A DNA stretch of 10,264 nucleotides. Source: an uncultured Thermoleophilia bacterium (lineage in GTDB: Bacteria > Actinomycetota > Thermoleophilia > UBA2241). Shown here one piece after another: positions 1 to 7,348 of the stretch (within the stretch, counting starts at the first letter, position 1; the number at the start of each line of letters is the position of its first letter). The stretch is taken from positions 1-10,264 of the forward strand of contig CAIXSE010000042.1 of NCBI GenBank assembly GCA_903921965.1, read 5' to 3'. The notes below the pieces were generated by a model, which was not told where the DNA came from, did not search any database, and was given only the letters and a program-made list of their open reading frames with translations. The position numbers and the translations under genes are program-made.

Positions 1-857
1 CGGAAGCGCTCCGCGGTGTCCCGCAGGTCCTGCTGGAGGCGCAGGGTCTCGGTGACGTCCTGCAGACAGCCGACGAGACGGGTGAGCCCGCCGTCCGGGC
101 CCGGCTCCATCCGGCTGGGCCCGGCCAGCACGTGCACGCTGCCGTCGCGGTGGATCACGCGGAACTGCTGGTGCCGGACGCCGCCGCCGCCGATCTGCGC
201 CGCGAACGCGTCGAGGAGCCGGTCGCTGTCGTCCGGGTGGACGCGGCGCTCCACGAGGGCCCGCAGGTCTCCGGCCAGGTCCTCCGCGCCGGCGTCGAGC
301 AGCTCAAGGAGCATCGGCGACCAGACGGCCTCACCGGTGCTCGTGTCGACCTCCCAGCTGCCGAGACGCCCGAGCTGCTCCGCCGTGTCACGCGTGGCCT
401 GCAGGCGCGCGAGCTGCAGCTCGCGCTCTCTGACCTCGGAGAGGTCCATCGCCACCAGGCAGACGGTCGCCGCGGCACCGTCCGGCATGGGGCTCAGGCA
501 GAGCTGCAGCGGCACCACCCTGGCACCGGGAGAGGTGACCTCGCCGCAGCACGGCTCAGTGCGGGCGGTGCCGAGCAGCCGTCGCCAGACCGGGGCTTCT
601 TCGGCCGCGATGAGCTCGCCGAAAGCCCTGCCGACCAGCGCGTCCGGTGTCGTCTCCACGATGTCGGCGAGGCGGCGGTCGCAGGAGAGCACGACGCCGT
701 CGCACGAGAGCGTGGCCGTGCCGGGGTCCATCTTCTCGATGGCCAGGCGGTACGGCTCGTCGGCGCCGTGCAGCGTGAAGACCTGGTCGCCTCCGGGGCT
801 CCTGGGCGGCAGCGTCGCGTCAGAGCGGGTCGTGGAAGCAGTCCTCGGTCGTGCCAT
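1..857 (-). CDS. PAS-domain sensor protein, N-terminal part (runs off window; probable histidine kinase)
   Basis: The gene starts at ATG 855-857 on the minus strand, with GGGGAGGTGA just upstream (about 6 nt from GGAGG to ATG), and is still open at base 1, giving 285 residues. A first PAS-like domain spans about residues 27-143, beginning DEPYRLAIEKM and ending in AMDLSEVRERE. A linker helix (ARLQATRDTAEQ) follows. A second PAS_3-type domain spans about 163-275, with LGSWEVD, HPDD (207-210), HRDGSVHVL and a closing QDVTE. Another signalling helix begins at the edge. No signal peptide or membrane segment is visible, so it should be cytosolic. PAS1 holds six cysteines (52, 59, 103, 104, 120, 133), unusual beside its neighbours. 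By analogy with the two kinases nearby, a kinase core probably lies beyond the window, but a diguanylate cyclase or other output cannot be excluded. It is divergent from the response-regulator gene and may share its control region. Confidence 0.85.
   Translation of the reverse strand, partial: MARPRTASTTRSDATLPPRSPGGDQVFTLHGADEPYRLAIEKMDPGTATLSCDGVVLSCDRRLADIVETTPDALVGRAFGELIAAEEAPVWRRLLGTARTEPCCGEVTSPGARVVPLQLCLSPMPDGAAATVCLVAMDLSEVRERELQLARLQATRDTAEQLGRLGSWEVDTSTGEAVWSPMLLELLDAGAEDLAGDLRALVERRVHPDDSDRLLDAFAAQIGGGGVRHQQFRVIHRDGSVHVLAGPSRMEPGPDGGLTRLVGCLQDVTETLRLQQDLRDTAERF
130..152 (-). repeat. Dispersed 23-bp PAS-coding repeat, copy 1
   Basis: This segment of PAS2 of the left-edge gene, encoding the HRDGSVHV strand, is identical over 23 bases to 2558-2580 and differs at one base from 4130-4152. 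It marks the paralogous PAS modules described in the kinases. Confidence 0.75.
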
Positions 858-970
858 CGGTCACCTCCCCGACGACTGGGTCAGCGGCGGCCGGCGCCAG
901 AAGCCCCGCTGCGCCCGACCCGCGCCGCGGGTCCCGGCCGTGCAGACCGATGGTAGGACTCCCCGGGAGA

Positions 971-985
971 CCGCACATGATGCGG
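971..985. promoter_or_regulatory. Short inverted repeat, possible operator
   Basis: CCGCA, five spacer bases (catga), then TGCGG form a perfect 5-bp inverted repeat in the shared upstream region of the PAS gene and the response regulator. NarL-type regulators usually bind short inverted repeats, so autoregulation is conceivable, but a 5-bp arm can occur by chance in DNA this rich in GC. Confidence 0.2.
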
Positions 986-1061
986 ACACCATGACCGGCG
1001 TATGGGCAATGTGAGTACGGGTCTATGGCGAAATGAATACGCCCTCTCTGCTGAAAGCGAC

Positions 1062-1069
1062 TACACTGG
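1062..1069 (+). promoter_or_regulatory. Candidate -10 element of the response-regulator gene
   Basis: TACACT (four of six matches to TATAAT) followed by GG lies about 45 nt before the GTG start at 1114, which would place transcription start near 1074 and give a leader of about 40 nt. No good -35 is present at 16-18 nt. The motif resembles the TAGTATGG found before two other genes in this window. Confidence 0.3.
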
Positions 1070-1113
1070 CGGCAGGGCCGCCACGACAGGGCGGCGGGGT
1101 GACGGGGTGACGG

Positions 1114-1761
1114 GTGAGCGCAGCCCACAGAATGCGCGTCCTGATCGTGGACGACCATCCCATGGTCCGTACGGGGCTGCGCAAGTACCTCGATGCCGCC
1201 GAGGACGTCGAGGTGGTGGGAGAGGCCCGCGACGGGTCCGAAGCGGTGACCCAGTGCGCCCGTCTGCGTCCCGACGTGGTCCTGATGGACCTGGTCATGC
1301 CGGTGATGGACGGCCCGGAGGCGACCGCCCGTATCAGGTCGGAGCAGCCGGACGTGCAGGTGGTCGCCGTGACCAGCTACGTCCAGGACGACCTCGTCCA
1401 GCGGGCCCTCGACGCCGGCGCGGTCGGCTACCTGCTGAAGGACGCGCGCCCCGAGGCGGTGCTCCAGGCCGTGAGAGACGCGGGCGAGGGCCGCGGCTCC
1501 GTCGACAGCGCGGCGCTGCGGGCCATGATGCGCCGGTCCCACGACCGGGTGGGCAGGGACCTCACCGGACGGGAGCGCGAGGTGCTCCGCCTGCTCGCCG
1601 AGGGCCTGAGCAACGACGAGATCGCCGCGCAGATCGGCATCGTCACCGGCACGGCGAGCCTGCACGTGAGCAGCATCCTCGCCAAGCTCGAGGCGCCGAA
1701 CCGCACGGCGGCCGTGCTCATCGCCGTCAAGCACGGCCTGGTGGAGAACCCGGCGCCCTGA
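1114..1761 (+). CDS. NarL/FixJ-family response regulator
   Basis: This 215-residue protein has the standard two-domain layout of a DNA-binding response regulator. The receiver domain covers about residues 7-125: acidic pair D13-D14, phospho-acceptor D59 in VLMDLVMP, T87 and K109 in YLLKDA. The LuxR-type HTH covers about 149-212, starting DLTGREREVLRLLAEGLSN. The recognition helix reads GTASLHVSSIL, so the usual Val-Lys of the family's TVKxHV is replaced by Ala-Ser, which may mean an unusual operator. The start is GTG 1114 (GGGGTGA a few bases upstream). An in-frame ATG at 1132 begins right at the domain (MRVLIVDDHP) and is an alternative, but its nearest purine-rich sequence is farther away. 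It converges on the HisKA_3 kinase gene with 51 bp between the stops. That kinase class usually phosphorylates this regulator class, so the two are a likely pair. Confidence 0.95.
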   Translation: MSAAHRMRVLIVDDHPMVRTGLRKYLDAAEDVEVVGEARDGSEAVTQCARLRPDVVLMDLVMPVMDGPEATARIRSEQPDVQVVAVTSYVQDDLVQRALDAGAVGYLLKDARPEAVLQAVRDAGEGRGSVDSAALRAMMRRSHDRVGRDLTGREREVLRLLAEGLSNDEIAAQIGIVTGTASLHVSSILAKLEAPNRTAAVLIAVKHGLVENPAP

Positions 1762-1775
1762 CGCGGTGCGCCGGC

Positions 1776-1812
1776 GCCGCCCCGAGCGGCCGTCCGGATC
1801 ACGCCGTGCCGG
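1776..1812. terminator. Candidate hairpins between convergent genes
   Basis: Two small hairpins lie between the convergent stops. GCCGC-CCCGA-GCGGC occupies 1776-1790, and CCGG-AT-CAC-gcc-GTG-CCGG (two-base bulge) occupies 1794-1812. Neither is followed by a T run on either strand, so classic intrinsic termination is not supported. They could be L-shaped or Rho-assisted terminators or chance structure. Confidence 0.2.
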
Positions 1813-4800
1813 TCACCCCGGCGCGCCTCCCGGCACCGGCCAGTCGAGGGTGACGACGGTGCCGGCACCGGGCGAGCTGTCCACCGTCACCCGGGCGCCG
1901 ATGCCCCGTGCCCGCTCGCGCATGATCGCGAGTCCCATCCCCTCGGGCGCGCGTGCCGCATCGAACCCCACACCGTCGTCGGTGACGACGAGGCGGACCA
2001 CGGCGTCCCGCAGCTCCACGGTCGCCGAGACCCGCCCTGCCCGAGCGTGCTTGCCGGCGTTGTTCAGGGCCTCCTGGGCGATCCTGTAGAAGGCGACGTG
2101 GACGTCGTCGGGCAGGTCCAGGCCCTGCTGCACCGCGACCTCGACCGCGGTGGCGCCCAGCCCGGCCAGCGCGTCTCCGAGGCGCTCCAGAAGCATCGGC
2201 AGCGGAGCGGTGACGACGGTCTCCGGACGGAGCGCGTACAAGAGGGTCCGCAGCTCTCCGAGGGAGCCGCGGACGAGGCGGCGCAGCGCCTGCACGTCTT
2301 CCGCCGCTTCCTCGGGCGCCCGCTCGAGCTCCCCGGGCAGCACGTCGAGGATGAGGTTGGCGGAGTACAGGCCCTGCGTCACCGAGTCGTGCAGGTCGCG
2401 GGCGAGCCGCTGGCGCTCGTCCTCCGCGGCCCGGACCGTCTCGACGAGACGCAGCTTCTGCTCCGCCTCGCGCTGCCCGGTGACGTCCCGGGTGAACCCG
2501 GTGATGACGCCGGCGGGCGACTCCGGGTCGCCTTGCGGCGTGCCGGTGGAGTGCAGGACGTGCACGCTGCCGTCGCGGTGCACGACGCGGTACTCGTAGT
2601 CGAGAGGTCCCTGGTGCGCGAGGTAGGCGTCGTAGGCGCTCCGGGCCGCCGCCCGGTCCTCCGCCGGCATGCGCGTCTCCAGGACCACGGCGAAGTCGCC
2701 GCGCAGGTCCTCGGGCGCCAGGTCGTGGAGGACGTACATCTCGGGCGACCACTCCACGCGTCCGCTCGCGAGGTCCCAGCGCCAGCTGCCCAGGCGCGCG
2801 ACCTCCTCGGCGACGTCGCGCCACTCCTGCAGGCGCGCGACCTCCGCGGCGGCGGCGACCTGGGCGGTGACGTCGACGACGGTGCTGAAGTAGTAGAGGG
2901 GCTCGTCGTGCGGGCCGCGCCGCAGGGTGGCGGCGACGTCGCCCCAGACGAGGGAGCCGTCCCGGGCCGTGTAGCAGCGGCGGTAGGACACCTCGCCGAC
3001 CTCGCCGGCGAGCAGCGCCGCCTGGTTGCCCGCCACGAGCTGCTCCTCGCCGGGCACGGCCAGGCGCGCGATCTCGACCCCTTCGAGCTCCTCCGGGGCG
3101 TAGCCGAGCATGTGCGCGAAGGCGCTGTTCACGCGCACGAGGCGGCCCTCCAGATCGCCCGTGGCGATGCCCACGCTGCTGCGTTCGAAGAGGTAGCGGT
3201 AGCGGTCCTCGCTCTGCGCGAGCGCCGCCTCGGCGTCCTTCACCTCCGTGATGTCGGTGAACACCGTGAACACCTGATGGGGCTCCTCCGCGCCCTGCCG
3301 GAACTGCGGCACGGCGTCGATCAGGATCCAGCGCGCGGAGTCGCTCCCGGGGTGGCGGACGCCCATCTGCACGCCCTCGACCCGGCGGCCGGTGCGCAGC
3401 GCCACCATGGCCGGGTGCTCCTCGCCGGGGAAGTCGCTGCCGTCCTCGCGCATGGCACGCCAGCGGGGATCGCCGGAGTCGCGGCCCTGCAGCTGCGCGA
3501 GCGAGAGCCCGAGGATGCGCTCGGCGGCCCGGTTGGCGTCGCTGATGGCGCCGTTCGCGTCCTGGAAGACGACGCCCTGGGTCATCGCGTCGAAGAGGCT
3601 GCGGAAGTGCTCTTCGGAGGCGGCGAGGCGGGCGAAGGCCACCTCTCGCTCGAGCTCCGCGACCTTGCGCGCGTGGATGTCGACGTTCAGGCCCAGCCAC
3701 TTGCGGACCGCGCCGTGGTCGTCGCGCAGCGGCACGGCGCGCACGCTCGTCCACCGGTAGCTGCCGTCCGCCATGCGGAGCCGGTGCTCCTGCTGGAAGT
3801 CGCGCCCGGTCGCCGCGCTCTCCCGCCACATCTGCAGGGCCCGCTCGCGGTCGTCCGGGTGGATCGCCCCCGCCCAGGCTTCGCCGAGCCACCCATCCAG
3901 ACTGCGTCCGGTGCAGGCGCGCCAGGACGGACTGTCGCTCACGACCACGCCGTCGGCGTCGGCCTCCCAGACCGCCTGCGAGACGCCCTCGAGGAGCCTG
4001 ACATGCCGCGCATCGCTCTCGCGAAGCGCGTCCTCCGCGGCCAGCTGCTCGGTGACGTCCCGCTGATAGCCCCTGAACCTGACCGAGGCGCCCGAGGCGT
4101 CGTGCTCCAGAGTCCCGACGCTGCGGAGGACGTGGACGCTGCCGTCGCGGTGGACGACGCGGAAGTCCACCGGGGCGAACTCGCCGCCCTCGAGGACGGC
4201 CGTCATCCTGGCGGCGAGGCCGGGGAGGTCATCGGGGTGCACGCGGGCGTCGATGACGCGCCGGAAGTCCCCCCCGAGCTCACCGTCGAAATCTGCAGGG
4301 TCCCAGTCCCACAGGTGGAACATGCCCGGCGACCAGACGGCCTTCCACGACGGCAGCCGGAACTCCCAGCCGCCGGTGCCGCCGATCTCCTCGGCACGGT
4401 CGCGCACCTCGGACAGGAAGCGCAGGCGCTCCCCGGCGGCGGCGCTCTCCCGCTCGAGCGTGCGCCGCTCGGTGACGTCCCGCGCGCGCACGACGACGCC
4501 GCCGATGCTGCCGGAGGCCAGCCGGAGCGGCGTCCAGACCGTCTCGTAGGTCCGGGCGCCCTCGGGCTCGACGGTGAGGTCCTCCTCGACGCGCTCGCCG
4601 GCGAGGGCGCGCCGCGGCGCGGCGAGCACTTCCTCGCGCTCCCCGGCCGGCATGTGCTCGCCGAAGGGCGCGCCGGCCGCGACGTCGACGCCGTAGCGCC
4701 GGCGGAACGCGCGCGCGTAGGCGTCGTTGAAGAGCACGTGCCGCAACCCGGCGTCGAGCACGACGAACAGGTCGTCGCGCTCGGAGACGGCGGCGAGCAG

Positions 4801-4866
4801 GGCCGCCGCCTCGACGGCCGCCGGCGGCGGCGTCTCCTCACGTCTGTCGTCACCTTCCGGCGTCAT
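1813..4866 (-). CDS. Multi-PAS sensor histidine kinase, HisKA_3 (NarX/DesK-like) core
   Basis: This 1017-residue kinase starts at ATG 4866 with GGGAGGTG about 8 nt upstream. Six PAS domains follow one another at roughly 28-133, 163-272, 290-397, 420-540, 555-668 and 690-795. Most end in the typical DVT or DIT motif, and HPDD signatures occur near 210 and 336. The HisKA_3 domain carries the phospho-acceptor H826 in RDLHDSVTQ, which also fits the HDxxxQ phosphatase motif of this class. The ATPase domain has an N box (EALNNAGKHA, N936), a G1 box (DDGVGFD, D963-D964) and a G2 box (GMGL, 976-979). No membrane segment is seen, so it is a cytosolic kinase that probably senses redox, gas, light or small ligands; the ligand cannot be read from sequence. 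It converges on the NarL-type regulator, its likely substrate. PAS2 and PAS6 are close relatives, and PAS5-PAS6 is matched by a block in the next kinase upstream. Confidence 0.95.
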   Translation of the reverse strand: MTPEGDDRREETPPPAAVEAAALLAAVSERDDLFVVLDAGLRHVLFNDAYARAFRRRYGVDVAAGAPFGEHMPAGEREEVLAAPRRALAGERVEEDLTVEPEGARTYETVWTPLRLASGSIGGVVVRARDVTERRTLERESAAAGERLRFLSEVRDRAEEIGGTGGWEFRLPSWKAVWSPGMFHLWDWDPADFDGELGGDFRRVIDARVHPDDLPGLAARMTAVLEGGEFAPVDFRVVHRDGSVHVLRSVGTLEHDASGASVRFRGYQRDVTEQLAAEDALRESDARHVRLLEGVSQAVWEADADGVVVSDSPSWRACTGRSLDGWLGEAWAGAIHPDDRERALQMWRESAATGRDFQQEHRLRMADGSYRWTSVRAVPLRDDHGAVRKWLGLNVDIHARKVAELEREVAFARLAASEEHFRSLFDAMTQGVVFQDANGAISDANRAAERILGLSLAQLQGRDSGDPRWRAMREDGSDFPGEEHPAMVALRTGRRVEGVQMGVRHPGSDSARWILIDAVPQFRQGAEEPHQVFTVFTDITEVKDAEAALAQSEDRYRYLFERSSVGIATGDLEGRLVRVNSAFAHMLGYAPEELEGVEIARLAVPGEEQLVAGNQAALLAGEVGEVSYRRCYTARDGSLVWGDVAATLRRGPHDEPLYYFSTVVDVTAQVAAAAEVARLQEWRDVAEEVARLGSWRWDLASGRVEWSPEMYVLHDLAPEDLRGDFAVVLETRMPAEDRAAARSAYDAYLAHQGPLDYEYRVVHRDGSVHVLHSTGTPQGDPESPAGVITGFTRDVTGQREAEQKLRLVETVRAAEDERQRLARDLHDSVTQGLYSANLILDVLPGELERAPEEAAEDVQALRRLVRGSLGELRTLLYALRPETVVTAPLPMLLERLGDALAGLGATAVEVAVQQGLDLPDDVHVAFYRIAQEALNNAGKHARAGRVSATVELRDAVVRLVVTDDGVGFDAARAPEGMGLAIMRERARGIGARVTVDSSPGAGTVVTLDWPVPGGAPG
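2558..2580 (-). repeat. Dispersed 23-bp PAS-coding repeat, copy 2
   Basis: This copy lies in PAS6 of the HisKA_3 kinase and is identical to 130-152. It also encodes HRDGSVHV. Confidence 0.75.
4130..4152 (-). repeat. Dispersed 23-bp PAS-coding repeat, copy 3
   Basis: This copy lies in PAS2 of the HisKA_3 kinase, with one mismatch to the other two copies. Confidence 0.7.
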
Positions 4867-4924
4867 GCCGGGTCCACCTCCCGCGGCGTGCCGGTCGCGG
4901 AGAGGCGCTCCTCGCCGGCAAGGA

Positions 4925-4932
4925 CCATACTA
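4925..4932 (-). promoter_or_regulatory. Candidate -10 element upstream of the HisKA_3 kinase
   Basis: Read on the minus strand this is TAGTATGG, whose first six bases match TATAAT at four positions. It lies in the 97-bp gap after the upstream kinase gene and would give a leader of about 54 nt before ATG 4866. The identical 8-mer precedes the membrane-protein gene at 7813. The -35 region at 17 nt is poor. If real, the downstream kinase need not depend on the interrupted kinase gene for transcription. Confidence 0.35.
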
Positions 4933-4963
4933 GGCGGAGGACCCGGGGTGCGACAGGGCCAGG

Positions 4964-7285
4964 TCAGACGGCGGCGGGCAGCGTGAAGTACACGGTCGCC
5001 CCCTCGCCCACCGCACCCTCGGCCCAGACGCGGCCCCCGTGCCGGGCGACGATGCGCTGGACCATGGCGAGGCCGATACCGCTGCCGGGGAACTCGTCCT
5101 CGGTGTGGAGCCTGCTGAACGGCGCGAACAGCGCGCCCGCATAGGCCATGTCGAAGCCGGCGCCGTCGTCGCGCACGAAGAAGACCGTCTCCCCGTCCTC
5201 GACGCGTGCCCCCAGCTCGATGTGCGCCGGTTCCCTGCCCGACGTGAACTTCCAGGCGTTGCCGAGCAGGTTCGCGAGCACCACGTCGAGGAGCGCCGGG
5301 TCGGCCACGGCGCGCAGACCGGGCCGCACGGAGACCTCGACGCGGCGCTCCGGCGCCGCGGCGGCCAGCTCGTCGAGCACGGCCGCCGCGGCCGCGCTGA
5401 CGTCCACGTCGGCGAGCCGGAGCTCCACGCGACCGGCGCGCGAGAAGCCGAGCAGGTCGTCGATGAGGCGGCCCATGCGCTGGGCACCTGCGCGGATGCG
5501 CTCCAGGTGCCCGAGCCCCTCCTCGTCGAGGACTCCCGCGTAGTCGTCGACGAGGATCTGACTGAAGCCGTCGATGGCCCGCAGCGGAGCGCGGAGGTCG
5601 TGGGAGACGGAGTACGAGAACGACTCCAGCTCGCGGTTCAGCGCTTCCAGACGGCGGCCGCTCTCCTCGAGATCCCGCTGGCGCGCCCTGAGCGTGGCCT
5701 CGGCCGCGCGCAACCCGGTGACGTCCTGCATGTAGCCGACGGCGGCGACGGGTCGTCCGTCCTCGTCGCACTCGATCCTGCCACCCCTCCTGATGACGTG
5801 CTCCGAGCCGTCGCGCCACGTGACGCGGAACTCGACGGTCGGCATCTCCCCTCGTCCCCGGGCCTGCGCGAGCGCCTGCAGCAGCCTCTCGCGATCGTCC
5901 GGGTCCACCCTCGTCGCGAGGACGCTGCCGTAGAAGTCGGGCTCGGCCTCCGGCGCGACGTCCAGCAAGCGGCGGACCTCGGGCGACCAGACAGAGGTGA
6001 GCGTCGCGAGGTCCAGCCTGAAGCTGCCGACGTGCGCCACGCTCTCGGCCACGTCGCGCATCGCCTGCAGCCGGGCGATCTGCTCGGCGGCCGCGACCTG
6101 CTCGGTGACGTCCATCACGGAACCGATGAAGTACAGCGGCTGCCCGTCCGCATCCCGCTGCAGCGTGGACGAGACGTCCCCCCAGCGGATGGACCCGTCC
6201 TTGGCCCGGTAGCGCCGGCGCGCGTGCCCCTGGTCGCTCGTCCCGTCGACCATGGCGGCCACGCGCCGGCGCATGGCCTCGTCGTCCTCGGGGACGGTGA
6301 ACAACGTGATGTCCGCGCCCTCCATCTCCTCCGGCCGGTAGCCGAGCATGCGGCACAGCGCCGCGTTCACCTTGACGAAGTGGCCGTCCGGGGAGGTGAG
6401 CGCGTGCCCGACGAAACTGTGCTCGAAGATGTCGCGGAACTGCTCCTCGCTCTGGAGCAGGGCGGCCTGAGACTCGTGCCGGTAGGTGACGTTCCTGAAC
6501 GTGACGCTCAACCGCCGGTCTCCCGTCGGCACGGCGCTGATGTCGTAGCGCGCGCTCGGCGCCATGTCCCCGGTCACGGGGACGTCCTCCGCCATCCACG
6601 GTTCGCCGGTGAGCACCGCCTCCAGGTAGCGGCCGAAGACCGTGTCCCGGGCACGGGGCGAGTTCTCGAGCAACCCTGTGCCCACGAGCTGCTGCCGCGA
6701 TCTGGAGAAGTACTCGCAGGCCGCGCGATTGACCTCTTCGTACACGAAGTCGAGCGGCTCGCCGGCGTCGTCGCACACCAGCCGCAGCAGGATCTGCGGG
6801 TCGAGCATGCCGTCGATGACGGTGCGCAGGAGTCGCTCCGAGTGGGCCAGCGCGGCCGCCGCCGCGTGGCGCCCGGTGACGTCGCGGACGGTCAGACCGA
6901 GGGCATCCCCCACGCGACTGGCGCGGACGTCGAAGTACGCCCCGGTGCCCGTGGCGGCGTCCCCGAGAAGGACGTCGTCGCGGGCGAGCGGCGCACCGGT
7001 CTCGACCACCGTGGCACACAGGCCGAAGAAGTCCGCCTCCGCCACCCCGGGGAAGAAGTCGCGGACGCTTCTTCCGACGAGCTCCTCGCGACCCACCCCC
7101 AGGTACTCGCAGGCCGCGCGGTTGCCTTCCAGGCAGACGAAGTCGACGATGCGGCCCTCCCCGTCGCGCACTGCCTGAGCCAGCACCTGGGGGTCGAGCA
7201 TGGCGTCCGCCGTGGCGCGCAGGAGCTCACGGCTGCGGCGAAGCTCCTCCTCCAGACGCACCTGACCGTCGATGTCGCTGAACAC
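4964..7285 (-). CDS. C-terminal fragment of the interrupted kinase (PAS x4, HisKA, HATPase)
   Basis: This is the longest open stretch after the amber codon: 773 residues counted from GTG 7285, with four complete PAS domains and an intact kinase core (H562, N676 and D706-D707 in this numbering). The nominal GTG start falls in the last strand of PAS1, at the valine of IAVFSDIDG, and I see no Shine-Dalgarno sequence before it. Independent initiation there is therefore doubtful. If some product is made, it would come from readthrough, reinitiation, or an internal start farther down, and could still be an active kinase lacking its first input domain. Confidence 0.65.
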   Translation of the reverse strand: MFSDIDGQVRLEEELRRSRELLRATADAMLDPQVLAQAVRDGEGRIVDFVCLEGNRAACEYLGVGREELVGRSVRDFFPGVAEADFFGLCATVVETGAPLARDDVLLGDAATGTGAYFDVRASRVGDALGLTVRDVTGRHAAAAALAHSERLLRTVIDGMLDPQILLRLVCDDAGEPLDFVYEEVNRAACEYFSRSRQQLVGTGLLENSPRARDTVFGRYLEAVLTGEPWMAEDVPVTGDMAPSARYDISAVPTGDRRLSVTFRNVTYRHESQAALLQSEEQFRDIFEHSFVGHALTSPDGHFVKVNAALCRMLGYRPEEMEGADITLFTVPEDDEAMRRRVAAMVDGTSDQGHARRRYRAKDGSIRWGDVSSTLQRDADGQPLYFIGSVMDVTEQVAAAEQIARLQAMRDVAESVAHVGSFRLDLATLTSVWSPEVRRLLDVAPEAEPDFYGSVLATRVDPDDRERLLQALAQARGRGEMPTVEFRVTWRDGSEHVIRRGGRIECDEDGRPVAAVGYMQDVTGLRAAEATLRARQRDLEESGRRLEALNRELESFSYSVSHDLRAPLRAIDGFSQILVDDYAGVLDEEGLGHLERIRAGAQRMGRLIDDLLGFSRAGRVELRLADVDVSAAAAAVLDELAAAAPERRVEVSVRPGLRAVADPALLDVVLANLLGNAWKFTSGREPAHIELGARVEDGETVFFVRDDGAGFDMAYAGALFAPFSRLHTEDEFPGSGIGLAMVQRIVARHGGRVWAEGAVGEGATVYFTLPAAV
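6710..6727 (-). repeat. 18-bp internal repeat in the interrupted kinase, copy 1
   Basis: This segment encodes the RAACEY part of PAS3 and is identical over 18 bases to 7103-7120 in PAS2, evidence for tandem duplication of that domain. Confidence 0.7.
7103..7120 (-). repeat. 18-bp internal repeat in the interrupted kinase, copy 2
   Basis: The PAS2 copy of the repeat at 6710-6727, about 393 bases (131 codons) away in the same frame, as expected for a duplicated domain. Confidence 0.7.
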
Positions 7286-7348
7286 CGCGATCAGCGCCGG
7301 CGGTCCGCCGGCATCCTCGGAGAGCAGGCCGCGGACGCGGAACCACCT

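Larger units (their letters stand above)
858..1113. promoter_or_regulatory. Divergent intergenic control region
   Basis: These 256 bases separate the leftward PAS gene from the rightward response regulator and must hold the promoters of both. The middle (about 975-1070) is clearly less GC-rich than the flanks, as expected for promoter DNA. Within it I can point to one short inverted repeat (971-985) and one plausible -10 element for the regulator gene (1062-1067). A leftward -10 candidate is the minus-strand hexamer TACCAT at 950-955, which would leave a leader of almost 90 nt before ATG 857. No convincing -35 hexamer was found for either direction. Confidence 0.5.

Noticed and set aside
820..1734. 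304-codon minus-strand frame across the response regulator and its upstream region
   Set aside because: It overlaps the regulator in antisense and the start of the PAS gene in another frame; its sequence is His/Asp/Gly-rich shadow.
2047..4986. 979-codon open frame on the plus strand opposite the HisKA_3 kinase
   Set aside because: The minus-strand frame has complete PAS, HisKA_3 and ATPase motifs. The plus frame is a repetitive Val/Ala/Arg/Asp-rich shadow without any recognisable domain, typical of GC-rich DNA.
7283..7285. GTG as the true start of the 773-residue kinase
   Set aside because: It lies within the last strand of a PAS domain, has no ribosome site, and the missing part of the domain is encoded in frame just upstream.
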